Shown in pieces: positions 46,601-61,160 of a stretch of 64,000 nucleotides of DNA. The stretch is from Dichetophora obliterata (lineage: Eukaryota; Arthropoda; Insecta; Diptera; Sciomyzidae). Location of the stretch: the NCBI GenBank assembly GCA_963920525.1, contig OY986439.1:212612500-212676499 (forward strand). The letters run 5' to 3'. The notes beneath the pieces are model-generated. The model searched no databases and was not told the origin of the DNA. It saw only the letters and a list, made by a program, of their open reading frames with translations. Position 1 is the first letter of the stretch. Each line of letters opens with the position of its first letter. A program made the position numbers and the translations under genes.

Positions 46601-47637
46601 CGAATAAAGAAAAAGTTATTTTGCCTATTAAAGATTCATTAAAAAATTGTTTATATGGTCGTTGAAATTTGTAATATTAAAAAAAAACATATTCCATTTA
46701 TATGTGGCTTAGGCAAATGTAAAGCTTAGGCAAACATTTCATTAGTAGTAAGAAAACAAAAGCTGAGGAAACATTACCTAGGATAACGTTGACAATTTTT
46801 TTATTTTACACAACTTGGTTCTCAAGCTATCTGCAAGCTGTGTGAAGTGGATGTTAACGTCAATTAATATTTAAATAATTATTTTTAAAACTCTAAAAGC
46901 TCATAAATTTTACATAAGTCAGCAGTGCTTTTTAGCAAACATTGTGAGTGCGTTTGTGAGTAGATAAAAAACTAAATATTCATAAAATAGAATATCAAAC
47001 AACATTTAAATAAGCATAAAAACACTGCATAATTAAAATGTTAAATTAATTATTAAGTGTGTTGTGTTTCTTTTTTAGTTTTGTTGCACTTATTATATAT
47101 TTTCCCACATAAACGCCTGCTTCCTCTATGCCATAGGATATTTTGAAAACACATGTACAAACATTTCGTTTACAAGGACGAAAGCACTTTTGTGTAAATT
47201 TCTTTTTCAATTTTCCAATTTAATTCAATTTAACTGATTTACACGCAGAACTGGTACGCATTGAAGTGGAAAACCACAAGAAAATTTGCTGTTGCTATTT
47301 TGTGAAAGTTTGTTTGTGTGTGACGAAGAAATGTAGCAGAAATAGTAGAAGGTACGCAAGGACGTTGCGGAAGAAAGGGAAGAGGAAAAGTGGTGTTTAG
47401 CAAGAAAAGCAGTAGAGTTGTACCGAAAGCAATGATGGCAAAATGTGTAGCATGTGGTTAACAGGACAGATGAAGAATTTATATGAAGTGAATTTAATGC
47501 TAGTTTAGGACTTTTATATAAGTGTTGAATTCAAAGAAATTTTTAGGGGCTCAATACAATAATATTATTCTTTTGAGAAGAAATAGAACAGATATAAGAA
47601 TGATTGACTGAATGAATTAATGAATACATGAAAGAAT
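43662..47637. other. Intergenic sequence with short repeats
   Basis: A GA microsatellite lies at 44884-44908. An ~90-bp imperfect tandem repeat (2.5 copies, TTTTTTAAACYCCCAA core) lies at 45336-45550. From about 44640 to 46560 the sequence is unusually full of TTGACTTGAT and TTGATRTTGA-like words, as in a decayed simple repeat. No gene recognised. Confidence 0.5.
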
Positions 47638-50600
47638 GGATATGGATGTGGATGAGGATATTGATGTTGATGTTGATATTGATATTGATATGGATATGGA
47701 TATGGATATGGATATGGATATGGATATGGATATGGATATGGATATGGATATGGATATGGACATGGATATGGATATGGATATGGATATGGATATGGATATG
47801 GATATGGATATGGATATGGATATGGATATGGATACGGATATGGATATGGATATGGATATGGATATGGATATGGATATGGATATGGATATGGATATGGATA
47901 TGGATATGGATATGGATATGGATATGGATATGGATATGGATATGGATATGGATATGGATATGGATATGGATATGGATATGGATATGGATATGGATATGGA
48001 TATGGATATGGATATGGATATGGATATGGATATGGATATGGATATGGATATGGATATGGATATGGATATGGATATGGATATGGATATGGATATGGATATG
48101 GATATGGATATGGATATGGATATGGATATGGATATGGATATGGATATGGATATGGATATGGATATGGATATGGATATGGATATGGATATGGATATGGATA
48201 TGGATATGGATATGGATATGGATATGGATATGGATATGGATATGGATATGGATATGGATATGGATATGGATATGGATATGGATATGGATATGGATATGGA
48301 TATGGATATGGATATGGATATGGATATGGATATGGATATGGATATGGATATGGATATGGATATGGATATGGATATGGATATGGATATGGATATGGATATG
48401 GATATGGATATGGATATGGATATGGATATGGATATGGATATGGATATGGATATGGATATGGATATGGATATGGATATGGATATGGATATGGATATGGATA
48501 TGGATATGGATATGGATATGGATATGGATATGGATATGGATATGGATATGGATATGGATATGGATATGGATATGGATATGGATATGGATATGGATATGGA
48601 TATGGATATGGATATGGATATGGATATGGATATGGATATGGATATGGATATGGATATGGATATGGATATGGATATGGATATGGATATGGATATGGATATG
48701 GATATGGATATGGATATGGATATGGATATGGATATGGATATGGATATGGATATGGATATGGATATGGATATGGATATGGATATGGATATGGATATGGATA
48801 TGGATATGGATATGGATATGGATATGGATATGGATATGGATATGGATATGGATATGGATATGGATATGGATATGGATATGGATATGGATATGGATATGGA
48901 TATGGATATGGATATGGATATGGATATGGATATGGATATGGATATGGATATGGATATGGATATGGATATGGATATGGATATGGATATGGATATGGATATG
49001 GATATGGATATGGATATGGATATGGATATGGATATGGATATGGATATGGATATGGATATGGATATGGATATGGATATGGATATGGATATGGATATGGATA
49101 TGGATATGGATATGGATATGGATATGGATATGGATATGGATATGGATATGGATATGGATATGGATATGGATATGGATATGGATATGGATATGGATATGGA
49201 TATGGATATGGATATGGATATGGATATGGATATGGATATGGATATGGATATGGATATGGATATGGATATGGATATGGATATGGATATGGATATGGATATG
49301 GATATGGATATGGATATGGATATGGATATGGATATGGATATGGATATGGATATGGATATGGATATGGATATGGATATGGATATGGATATGGATATGGATA
49401 TGGATATGGATATGGATATGGATATGGATATGGATATGGATATGGATATGGATATGGATATGGATATGGATATGGATATGGATATGGATATGGATATGGA
49501 TACGGATATGGATATGGATATGGATATGGATATGGATATGGATATGGATATGGATATGGATATGGATATGGATATGGATATGGATATGGATATGGATATG
49601 GATATGGATATGGATAAGGATATGGATATGGATATGAATTTGAATATGCATATGAGTATGGATATGCTTAAAGATATAGATATGGATATGGATATGGATA
49701 TCGATATGGATATAGATATGGATATGGGTATGGATACGGATACGGATACGGATACGGATAAGGATATGGATATGGATATGGATATGGATATGGATATGGA
49801 TATGGATATGGATATGGATATGGATATGGATATGGATATGGATATGGATATGGATATGGATATGGATATGTATATGGATATGGATATGGATATGGATATG
49901 GATATGGATATGGATATGGATATGGATATGGATATGGATATGGATATGGATATGGATATGGATATGGATATGGATATGGATATGGATATGGATATGGATA
50001 TGGATATGGATATGGATATGGATATGGATATGGATATGGATATGGATATGGATATGGATATGGATATGGATATGGATATGGATATGGATATGGATATGGA
50101 TATGGATATGGATATGGATATGGATATGGATATGGATATGGATATGGATATGGATATGGATATGGATATGGATATGGATATGGATATGGATATGGATATG
50201 GATATGGATATGGATATGGATATGGATATGGATATGGATATGGATATGGATATGGATATGGATATGGATATGGATATGGATATGGATATGGATATGGATA
50301 TGGATATGGATATGGATATGGATATGGATATGGATATGGATATGGATATGGATATGGATATGGATATGGATATGGATATGGATATGGATATGGATATGGA
50401 TATGGATATGGATATGGATATGGATATGGATATGGATATGGATATGGATATGGATATGGATATGGATATGGATATGGATATGGATATGGATATGGATATG
50501 GATATGGATATGGATATGGATATGGATATGGATATGGATATGGATATGGATATGGATATGGATATGGATATGGATATGGATATGGATATGGATATGGATA

Positions 50601-53600
50601 TGGATATGGATAAGGATATGGATATGGATATGAATATGAATATGCATATGAATAAGGATCTGGATAAGGATAAGGATAAGGATAAGGATAAGGATATGGA
50701 TATGGATATGAATAAGGATATGGATATGGATATGGATATGGATATGGATATGGATATAGATATAGATATGGATATGGATATGGATACGGATATGGATATG
50801 GATATGGATATGGATATGGATATGGATATGGATATGGATATGGATATGGATATGGATATGGATATGGATATGGATATGGATATGGATATGCATATGAGTA
50901 TGGATATGCTTATAGATATAGATATGGATATGGATATGGGTGTGAATACGGATACGTATAAGGATATGGATATGGATATCAATATGAATATGAATATGAA
51001 TATGGATATGGATATGCATATGGATATGGATATGGATATGGATATGGATATGGATATGGATATGGATATGGATATGGATATGGATATGGATATGGATATG
51101 GATATGGATATGGATATGGATATGGATATGGATATGGATATGAATAAGGATATGGATATGGATAAGGATATAGATATGGATATAGATATGGATATGGATA
51201 TGGATATGAATAAGGATCTGAATAAGGATAAGGATATGGATATGGATATGAATAAGGATATGGATATGGATATGGATATGGATATAGATATAGATATGGA
51301 TATGGATATGGATATGGATATAGATATGGATATGGATATGGATATGGATATAGATATGGATATGGATATGGATATGGATATGGATATGGATATGGATATG
51401 GATATGGATATGGATATGGATATGGATATGGATATGGATATGGATATGGATATGGATATGGATATGGATATGGATATGGATATGGATATGGATATGGATA
51501 TGGATATGGATATGGATATGGATATGGATATGGATATGGATATGGATATGGATATGGATATGGATATGGATATGGATATGGATATGGATATGGATATGGA
51601 TATGGATATGGATATGGATATGGATATGGATATGGATATGGATATGGATATGGATATGGATATGGATATGGATATGGATATGGATATGGATATGGATATG
51701 GATATGGATATGGATATGGATATGGATATGGATATGGATATGGATATGGATATGGATATGGATATGGATATGGATATGGATATGGATATGGATATGGATA
51801 TGGATATGGATATGGATATGGATATGGATATGGATATGGATATGGATATGGATATGGATATGGATATGGATATGGATATGGATATGGATATGGATATGGA
51901 TATGGATATGGATATGGATATGGATATGGATATGGATATGGATATGGATATGGATATGGATATGGATATGGATATGGATATGGATATGAATAAGGATATG
52001 GATATGGATATGGATATGGATATGGATATGGATATGGATATGGATATGGATATGAATAAGGATATGGATATGGATATGGATAAGGATATAGATATGGATA
52101 TAGATATGGATATGGATATGGATATGAATAAGGATCTGAATAAGGATAAGGATATGGATATGGATATGGATATGGATATGGATATGGATATGGATATGGA
52201 TATGGATATGGATATGGATATGGATATGGATATGGATATGGATATGGATATGGATATGGATATGGATATGGATATGGATATGGATATGGATATGGATATG
52301 GATATGGATATGGATATGGATATGGATATGGATATGGATATGGATATGGATATGGATATGGATATGGATATGGATATGGATATGGATATGGATACGGATA
52401 TGGATATGGATATGGATATGGATATGGATATGGATATGGATATGGATATGGATATGGATATGGATATGGATATGGATATGGATATGGATATGGATATGGA
52501 TATGGATATGGATAAGGATATGGATATGGATATGAATTTGAATATGCATATGAGTATGGATATGCTTAAAGATATAGATATGGATATGGATATGGATATC
52601 GATATGGATATAGATATGGATATGGGTATGGATACGGATACGGATACGGATACGGATAAGGATATGGATATGGATATGGATATGGATATGGATATGGATA
52701 TGGATATGGATATGGATATGGATATGGATATGGATATGGATATGGATATGGATATGGATATGGATATGGATATGGATATGGATATGGATATGGATATGGA
52801 TATGGATATGGATATGGATATGGATATGGATATGGATATGGATATGGATATGGATATGGATATGGATATGGATATGGATATGGATATGGATATAGATATG
52901 GATATGGATATGGATATGGATATGGATATGGATATGGATATGGATATGGATATGGATATGGATATGGATATGGATATGGATATGGATATGGATATGGATA
53001 TGGATATGGATATGGATATGGATATGGATATGGATATGGATATGGATATGGATATGGATATGGATATGGATATGGATATGGATATGGATATGGATATGGA
53101 TATGGATATGGATATGGATATGGATATGGATATGGATATGGATATGGATATGGATATGGATATGGATATGGATATGGATATGGATATGGATATGGATATG
53201 GATATGGATATGGATATGGATATGGATATGGATATGGATATGGATATGGATATGGATATGGATATGGATATGGATATGGATATGGATATGGATATGGATA
53301 TGGATATGGATATGGATATGGATATGGATATGGATATGGATATGGATATGGATATGGATATGGATATGGATATGGATATGGATATGGATATGGATATGGA
53401 TATGGATATGGATATGGATATGGATATGGATATGGATATGGATATGGATATGGATATGGATATGGATATGGATATGGATATGGATATGGATATGGATATG
53501 GATATGGATATGGATATGGATATGGATATGGATATGGATATGGATAAGGATATGGATATGGATATGAATATGAATATGCATATGAATAAGGATCTGGATA

Positions 53601-56440
53601 AGGATAAGGATAAGGATAAGGATAAGGATATGGATATGGATATGAATAAGGATATGGATATGGATATGGATATGGATATAGATATAGATATGGATATGGA
53701 TATGGATATGGATATGGATATGGATATGGATATGGATATGGATATGGATATGGATATGGATATGGATATGGATATGGATATGTATATGGATATGGATATG
53801 GATATGGATATGGATATGGATATGGATATGGATATGGATATGGATATGGATATGGATATGCATATGAGTATGGATATGCTTATAGATATAGATATGGATA
53901 TGGATATGGGTGTGGATACGGATACGTATAAGGATATGGATATGGATATCAATATGAATATGAATATGAATATGGATATGGATATGCATATGGATATGGA
54001 TATGGATATGGATATGGATATGGATATGGATATGGATATGGATATGGATATGGATATGGATATGGATATGGATATGGATATGGATATGGATATGGATATG
54101 GATATGGATATGGATATGGATATGGATATGGATATGGATATGGATATGGATATGGATATGGATATGGATATGGATATGGATATGGATATGGATATGGATA
54201 TGGATATGGATATGGATATGGATATGGATATGGATATGGATATGGATATGGATATGGATATGGATATGGATATGGATATGGATATGGATATGGATATGGA
54301 TATGGATATGGATATGGATATGGATATGGATATGGATATGGATATGGATATGGATATGGATATGGATATGGATATGGATATGGATATGGATATGGATATG
54401 GATATGGATATGGATATGGATATGGATATGGATATGGATATGGATATGGATATGGATATGGATATGGATATGGATATGGATATGGATATGGATATGGATA
54501 TGGATATGGATATGGATATGGATATGGATATGGATATGGATATGGATATGGATATGGATATGGATATGGATATGGATATGGATATGGATATGGATATGGA
54601 TATGGATATGGATATGGATATGGATATGGATATGGATATGGATATGGATATGGATATGGATATGGATATGGATATGGATATGGATATGGATATGGATATG
54701 GATATGGATATGGATATGGATATGGGTATGGATATGGATATGGATATGGATATGGATATGGATATGGATATGGATATGGATATGGATATGGATATGGATA
54801 TGGATATGGATATGGATATGGATATGGATATGGATATGGATATGGATATGGATATGGATATGGATATGGATATGGATATGGATATGGATATGGATATGGA
54901 TATGGATATGGATATGGATATGGATATGGATATGGATATGGATATGGATATGGATATGGATATGGATATGGATATGGATATGGATATGGATATGGATATG
55001 GATATGGATATGGATATGGATATGGGTATGGATATGGATATGGATATGGATATGGATATGGATATGGATATGGATATGGATATGGATATGGATATGGATA
55101 TGGATATGGATATGGATATGGATATGGATATGGATATGGATATGGATATGGATATGGATATGGATATGGATATGGATATGGATATGGATATGGATATGGA
55201 TATGGATATGGATATGGATATGGATATGGATATGGATATGGATATGGATATGGATATGGATATGGATATGGATAAGGATATGGATATGGATATGAATTTG
55301 AATATGCATATGAGTATGGATATGCTTAAAGATATAGATATGGATATGGATATGGATATCGATATGGATATAGATATGGATATGGGTATGGATACGGATA
55401 CGGATACGGATACGGATAAGGATATGGATATGGATATGGATATGGATATGGATATGGATATGGATATGGATATGGATATGGATATGGATATGGATATGGA
55501 TATGGATATGGATATGGATATGGATATGGATATGGATATGGATATGGATATGGATATTGATATGGATATGGATATGGATATGGATATGGATATGGATATG
55601 GATATGGATATGGATATGGATATGGATATGGATATGGATATGGATATGGATATGATATGGATATGGATATGGATATGGATATGGATATGGATATGGATAT
55701 GGATATGGATATGGATATGGATATGGATATGGATATGGATATGGATATGGATATGGATATGGATATGGATATGGATATGGATATGGATATGGATATGGAT
55801 ATGGATATGGATATGGATATGGATATGGATATGGATATGGATATGGATATGGATATGGATATGGATATGGATATGGATATGGATATGGATATGGATATGG
55901 ATATGGATATGGATATGGATATGGATATGGATATGGATATGGATATGGATATGGATATGGATATGGTTATGGATATGGATATGGATATGGATATGGATAT
56001 GGATATGGATATGGATATGGATATGGATATGGATATGGATATGGATATGGATATGGATATGGATATGGATATGGATATGGATATGGATATGGATATGGAT
56101 ATGAATATGGATATGGATATTGGAAATGAATATGCATATGAATATGAATATGCATATGAATATGAATATGCATATGAATATGGATATGGATATGAATATG
56201 GATATGGATATTGGAAATGAATATGCATATGAATATGAATATGCATATGAATATGAATATGCATATGAATATGAATATGCATATAGTATGAATATGGATA
56301 TGGGGATATGGGGATATGGGGATATGGATATGGATATGGATATGGATATAGATATGGATATGGATATGAATAAAGATCTGGATAAGGATATGAATATGAA
56401 TAAGGATATGGATATCGATAAGGATATAGATATGGATATA
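47638..56440 (+). repeat. GGATAT hexamer satellite with higher-order structure
   Basis: About 8.8 kb and close to 1470 copies of GGATAT. Edges are degenerate (TTGATGTTGATATTGAT at the left, GAATATGCATAT at the right). Marker block A (151 bp, with GAATTTGAATATGC, GCTTAAAGATATAG and four GATACG) is at 49613, 52511 and 55271. Block B (GAATAAGGATCTGGATAAGG) is near 50649 and 53584; block C (GCTTATAGATATAG, GGGTGTG) is at 50891 and 53861. Offsets are 2898, 2760, 2934 and 2970 bp, all multiples of 6. MD-, IH-, IS- and IW-repeat reading frames of up to 2946 codons are artefacts. Confidence 0.97.
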
Positions 56441-56525
56441 ACCTGAAGCCAGGTCAAGACAAAGTAAAGAGTATTTTAAATAGAAGTCCGTGCAGAGTCG
56501 GGCACTTTTTGCAAGTTCTCTTATA

Positions 56526-56856
56526 AAATAAAAACAAAGTGATCATATCAGCCTTTAAAAGGACTCTGACCGAGTTTCTACTGATCACTTTTGTTGTTCT
56601 TTGTTGAAAAATGTTTGAATACAAATGATCAAGAACTGAACCTATGAGTTCTATGTGTCGACTTCGAATGACACCAAGCTTTACATGCCAATGTTTTGAC
56701 TTTCTTAGTTTTGTCATTGTTGGCAGAAATGTGACGGCTGAACATAAATATAAACTTATACATATTGCCTTTAGTCTTAGATGGGAATTGATTTTGGGTT
56801 ACTGAAATTCTTATGAATACGGTTCACGCACTCTGCTATGCCAAGCCTGCTTCCAT
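56526..56856 (-). mobile_element. tRNA-derived SINE, family A, diverged copy
   Basis: Minus-strand match to 12420-12777 over the full length: the A-box region near 56830-56850 (CAGAGTGCGTGAACC), the body with GTTCTTGATCATTTGT, and the tail segment with AGTCCTTTTAAAGGCTGATA. It is more diverged than the 12.4-kb copy. The ends are approximate and no target duplication was identified. It lies 85 bp beyond the hexamer satellite. Confidence 0.75.
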
Positions 56857-59585
56857 ACAAATCCACTAATAAGATTTGTGTTAACATTTTAATCCTTGTT
56901 CTTGTTGTGAATATTTTGCCAAAAAATATTACAAAAACATAACTCAGCTTTTGTTCTTTATTTTGTTGGTTATAATTTTTGCCTCAAATTAAACCATACA
57001 TCAAGTGCTTAGAAAATAAGTTACACATCCTTAAAAATGTATGCACGCACACATGCATATGGGCATTTATACGCACATGCACAAGCAGTTGCGTAATATT
57101 TTTATTGAAATGACATGACGTCAGTAACAATGTAGCATTTGGTTATATTTTGTTTTTTTTTTTTCTGTAAAGTTGAAATCATGTTTTTGCCACAAAGAAG
57201 CTTATTATTTTAGTAGTATGGCTTTTGTCGTTCCTTGTTTTAATGAATAAGCAACAACGACAGCATATTTTTTTAGTAGTAAATAAAAAAATGCTTTATA
57301 GGCGAATAAAAATGAAAACCGATATCGTTGAAAGATATATTTTTTTTTTAATTTTCTCAAAACAAATTTGTGTACAATAAAAAATTTTTGAGTGTACATG
57401 ATTTTACTTAAGTTAAGGAAAGTATTAAAATCTAAAGAGACATATGTATGTAAGCATAACTGAACCATAGCTGTTAGGACAAGCTGAGGTTAATGGTTTT
57501 TTAATGGAAAGCTTATAAAAGTCATGAAAAAGCATGGAACTTATAAACTACTTTAAGAAAATAAATTATTTTTAAACATGTCATACAAAATTATAAGTTA
57601 CACATTGCTTTTAAATATCCAATATTTATTTTGCCATATGCAGTAATATAACACATTTTGCAAATTTTAACAATTATTTTCGAAGACACTATTCTCAATA
57701 ACAGGTGTTTTTATTTGTGCAAGAAACCTGAGATTAGATAAAATACTTCAATTCAATGCAGTTTATTTCGAACTGAGTAACTAATAATAAGCTTTAAGCT
57801 TATTATAAAAGAACAGTATTAAAATAATATTCATACAAATATTCTATTCATTGAAACACTTCCACTTTGAATCTTAGAAAAAACAGTCTAGAATTAATAA
57901 TCGTACTCTAACTTTAAGAAAAAAAAGTTATTTGAAAACATTTATATTTATAATTTAATAAATTTCATGTTAGTTATTTTTGTATTTAAAATTCACAATG
58001 CTCCTGGACATTGAGTTCACATTAGAAGCTGTGATGAAGTATAATTTTATTTGTACACAAATATTTAAAATAAAATTGGACACTTTTTAAAGCTTTTTTT
58101 AATGGATCTTTTAAGTTGATTGCTCATATAAAGCTTAATTAAGCAACTTTGTGTTTGTTTTTCTTATATAAAAACTCGTTATTTTATTAAGAAAAAAGCA
58201 TTTGACTACATGTTACCAATATTCTGAAATTGTATGTTAACATGAACAAGATGACATACATATACGTATAAGCAGATATTTTTGTTGTTCTGTGCATTTT
58301 ATACTGAGTTTGCCATTCAAAATGAAGTAAAAGTTGACGACAATTATATAAAAAGCAAGCATTAAATTCAACTTTACTTATGTACAAATTGAGTATTTTT
58401 CTATAGCAATAATAAAACCTTAATGGAATGACGTCACATGTAATATTCAATAGCTTTGTTTTAAAAGGTTCTGTTTAAAACAAAGTGCCTTTATATCTAT
58501 AGATGTAACTGAAGCATTTTATTTGTTTGTTTAACCAATAAACGGCCAGCTTAACGTAGTAAATCCTTAATGCTGGAGGATAACTTAAAATAGTCAAAAC
58601 ACAGAAAAATATACAGAAAAAATAGCAAGCTACAATGCAAAATAATCCACAAATTCTTCAGCTGTTATGCAAAGATCTTTTGAAGCTGCAATCGAGTTTA
58701 TAATAATTTTGCGCCAACTCATTATATATATAACTTCATAATGTGTCTGGATGGGTTCAAAATAGCGCCGTAAGTTGTACTTCAATTAATAGCATTGAAT
58801 GAATAACTTGTGTTTGTTATAGCAATACCATTAGTCTTGATCATTATTGTTAGAGCAATAATAACATAGACAAGAGAAATCTTACTTAACCCTTAAACGT
58901 TTAAAGCTAATTCAAGAGAGTTAAAATTTTTATGAATATTTATATCTATTTATTTCGGTCTAATTTTTTTTTTTTTACTTAAATCTTGTAAAAATATTTT
59001 CCACTTTTCGCGCGTATAATTTCTGACAAATAATAGTATTTGTTTAGTGCTGACATTGCGTAAACTAGAAAAGGTAGTGTAAAAAGGGTTTTTCTTAGCC
59101 AGTATTACTGTTAATTGTGCAAACTATGTGGGGACAAATGTGTCCCTTATGTGTGAAAGGGTTAAAGACAGACCTAATTTAATTTATTGTTTAGGCTTTT
59201 AAGCTCAAGTAATAACCAGCTGCTTCGGTTGCTACAAAGCAAGGTTTGTCACGATTGCGAATCGATACGAAGGCAGCATCCCGACAATGAAGGCATTCGA
59301 ACTCTTAGCTAAAAACTCGAGTATCTGCTGCTAAATGAACTTTAGTTGTTTTCATACTTCCCTGCCGTTCTCTAGCAACGCGTTCCTGTTTGTGTTGTTT
59401 GCTTAATTTTAGTCAATTGGCTGCGTAGTCATTCATTTTTAATCCTTCGATACCTGTTAAGGTCCCCTGGGGCCTATGCATTTTTCAATGAGGTACACAG
59501 GGACCTTGTATGGGCTTTTATACAATATGCTCATGATTTTCGTTTTTGCTGAAATTTTCTTGTTATTTTTTTGTGTTTTATAGCT
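56857..59585. other. AT-rich intergenic sequence
   Basis: No gene recognised. A stem AAGGTCCCCTG/CAGGGACCTT lies at 59459-59507. Confidence 0.5.
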
Positions 59586-59801
59586 ATACTAGCTGAAACC
59601 CGACATGTTGCTGCCATGTTCCCGTTGCCAAAGACCCATAAAATTTTATCAGTGAAACTGCATGTGTAAATTGAGGTTGCATACTGAATTCCGTGACTGT
59701 GCGACCTTTAACTAAGAAGCTATTAAATTTCTCAAATTAAGGTTGTATGGAAAGTTTCACGCCTATTGTTCAACGCCCATTTAAAATAATCATTTCAATG
59801 A

Positions 59802-60541
59802 TACACTCAAAAAATTTATTAGTAAAATTTCTACGAATGATATTAGTAAACAAAATATTCGTACGTTCTACAAATATTCGTGCAATATACAAAGTATTTT
59901 TTTGTGATATCTTTACGAGTGCATTCGTAAAATTTTTCTAATACCTGATATAGTATCTACGAATATATTTGTTTTATATACTAATCATATTCGTAAACAA
60001 AAATAAATCAATTAGTATAAGTGCATTGTACGAATGATTGTGTACATATAAATAATAATATTCGTAAATTTCTCGTACGAATAACTTCGTAATTTCTTTC
60101 ATTATATTCGTAGTATTTACTAATGCTTTCGTACTTTTTACGAATGAAAAATAAAAATTGGTAGAAACAATTCATTCGTAGGCTGACCGTACGAATTATA
60201 AGTAGAATGTACGAATTATTAGTAGAGTTTAAAAAATTGAAAACCGAAACCGTTCAGCCTTGTTTGTCGAACATCTAAAGAACATAAGAAACTGTATGAT
60301 TTTAAAGTGACTGTAGCCTACTGGTAGAGTGCGTGGTCCGTAAACTAAAGAGCCGAGGTTCAAACCCCAGCTGACAGAATTTTTTTTTTTAGAATACGAA
60401 TACAATATTCGTAATATGTACTAGTATACGTCGATTCTACAAATCCTATTCAAGGCTGAAAACTACGAATAAAATTCGAATAAAATTCGTAGAATGGACG
60501 CAGTTATTAGTATTATTTACACACAAATTTTTTTGAGTGTA
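59802..60541. mobile_element. TA-flanked inverted-repeat element dense in ATTCGTA/TACGAAT
   Basis: The ends are TACACTCAAAAAATTT on the left and, reversed, TACACTCAAAAAAATTT on the right. Comparing the interrupted tandem unit with its uninterrupted neighbours shows insertion at a TA. The 740-bp interior contains well over a dozen ATTCGTA or TACGAAT heptamers (plus one-off variants) in both orientations and a SINE head. No coding frame. Confidence 0.78.
60303..60380 (+). mobile_element. tRNA-related SINE head fragment, family A-like
   Basis: GTAGCCTACTGGTAGAGTGC (A-box region) and GGTTCAAACCCC (B box) match the head of the SINE at 12420. Only the head is present, followed by a T10 run. It is embedded in the 59802-60541 element, either inserted or captured. 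Confidence 0.65.
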
Positions 60542-60770
60542 GTTTCACACGTAAAATTTTGGTCGAATACCGAATTCCGAGACTGTACGGCCTATAATTT
60601 CAAAGCTATTCGATATCGCAAATTTGGGTTGTGTGGGAGATGCCACGCCCATTTATAATGCCCATAAAATATTATAAGTAAAACGGCACGTGTAAATTTT
60701 GGTCGAATAGCAAATTTCGGGGCTGTGCGACCCCTAAATATAAAGCTATTTGATATAAAGGCCGAATTGA

Positions 60771-61160
60771 AGTGAAAAACTAATTGTGCGCCTACCAAAA
60801 ACTACTACGGCGCCTACTATTCTGTTGAGAATTTTCGAATTTTTTTTCTTTTAAACCTTTGCGTAGCAATTAGGAACCAACCCGCAGAAGAAAGTATCAA
60901 ATTTGTCCAGTCGTTTCCAAGTTTAAAGCATCCACACAAACCACAATCCAAGAAGAGTGCTGGCTTTTTTCTCGATTGGATCTGCCTAAATATACCTAAT
61001 ATACCTATAACCACACACTTTCTACAACACTACACAAAACATATGAACAACACCAAAAATGGTTATGACACCATGAGGGTTCAAACAATTTAACAATTTA
61101 ACAATTATAAGCAGAGTACCCCATATTCATAAGGAAGGTCTCTGGACCTTGTCAGGCAAC
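60771..61160. other. Intergenic sequence
   Basis: Nothing recognised apart from a small perfect hairpin AAGGTC-TCTG-GACCTT at 61134-61149. Confidence 0.4.

Larger units (their letters stand above)
59588..60770 (-). mobile_element. Helitron 3' end and internal ~140-bp tandem repeats
   Basis: On the minus strand the sequence ends CATGTCGGGTTTCAGCTAG followed by T, the usual Helitron 3' end. Inward lie about 2.7 copies of a ~140-bp unit (CCCATAAAATTTTATC, GTGTAAATTTTGGTCGAATA, GACTGTGCGACC, AAAGCTATTCGATAT) at 59634-59801, 60542-60662 and 60663-60765. The second copy is split by the element at 59802-60541. The 5' end of this Helitron was not found, so the right limit is approximate. Confidence 0.6.

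Noticed and set aside
47638..56440. CRISPR-like array
   Set aside because: No unique spacers; unit is 6 bp, in a eukaryotic genome.
47543..56457. Giant reading frames of 669-2946 codons (repeats of MD, IH, IS, IW, YP)
   Set aside because: They are translations of the stop-free GGATAT hexamer on both strands and several frames at once; no unique sequence or gene-like ends.
60303..60380. Functional tRNA gene
   Set aside because: Matches the head of the local SINE family and lacks a sound cloverleaf.
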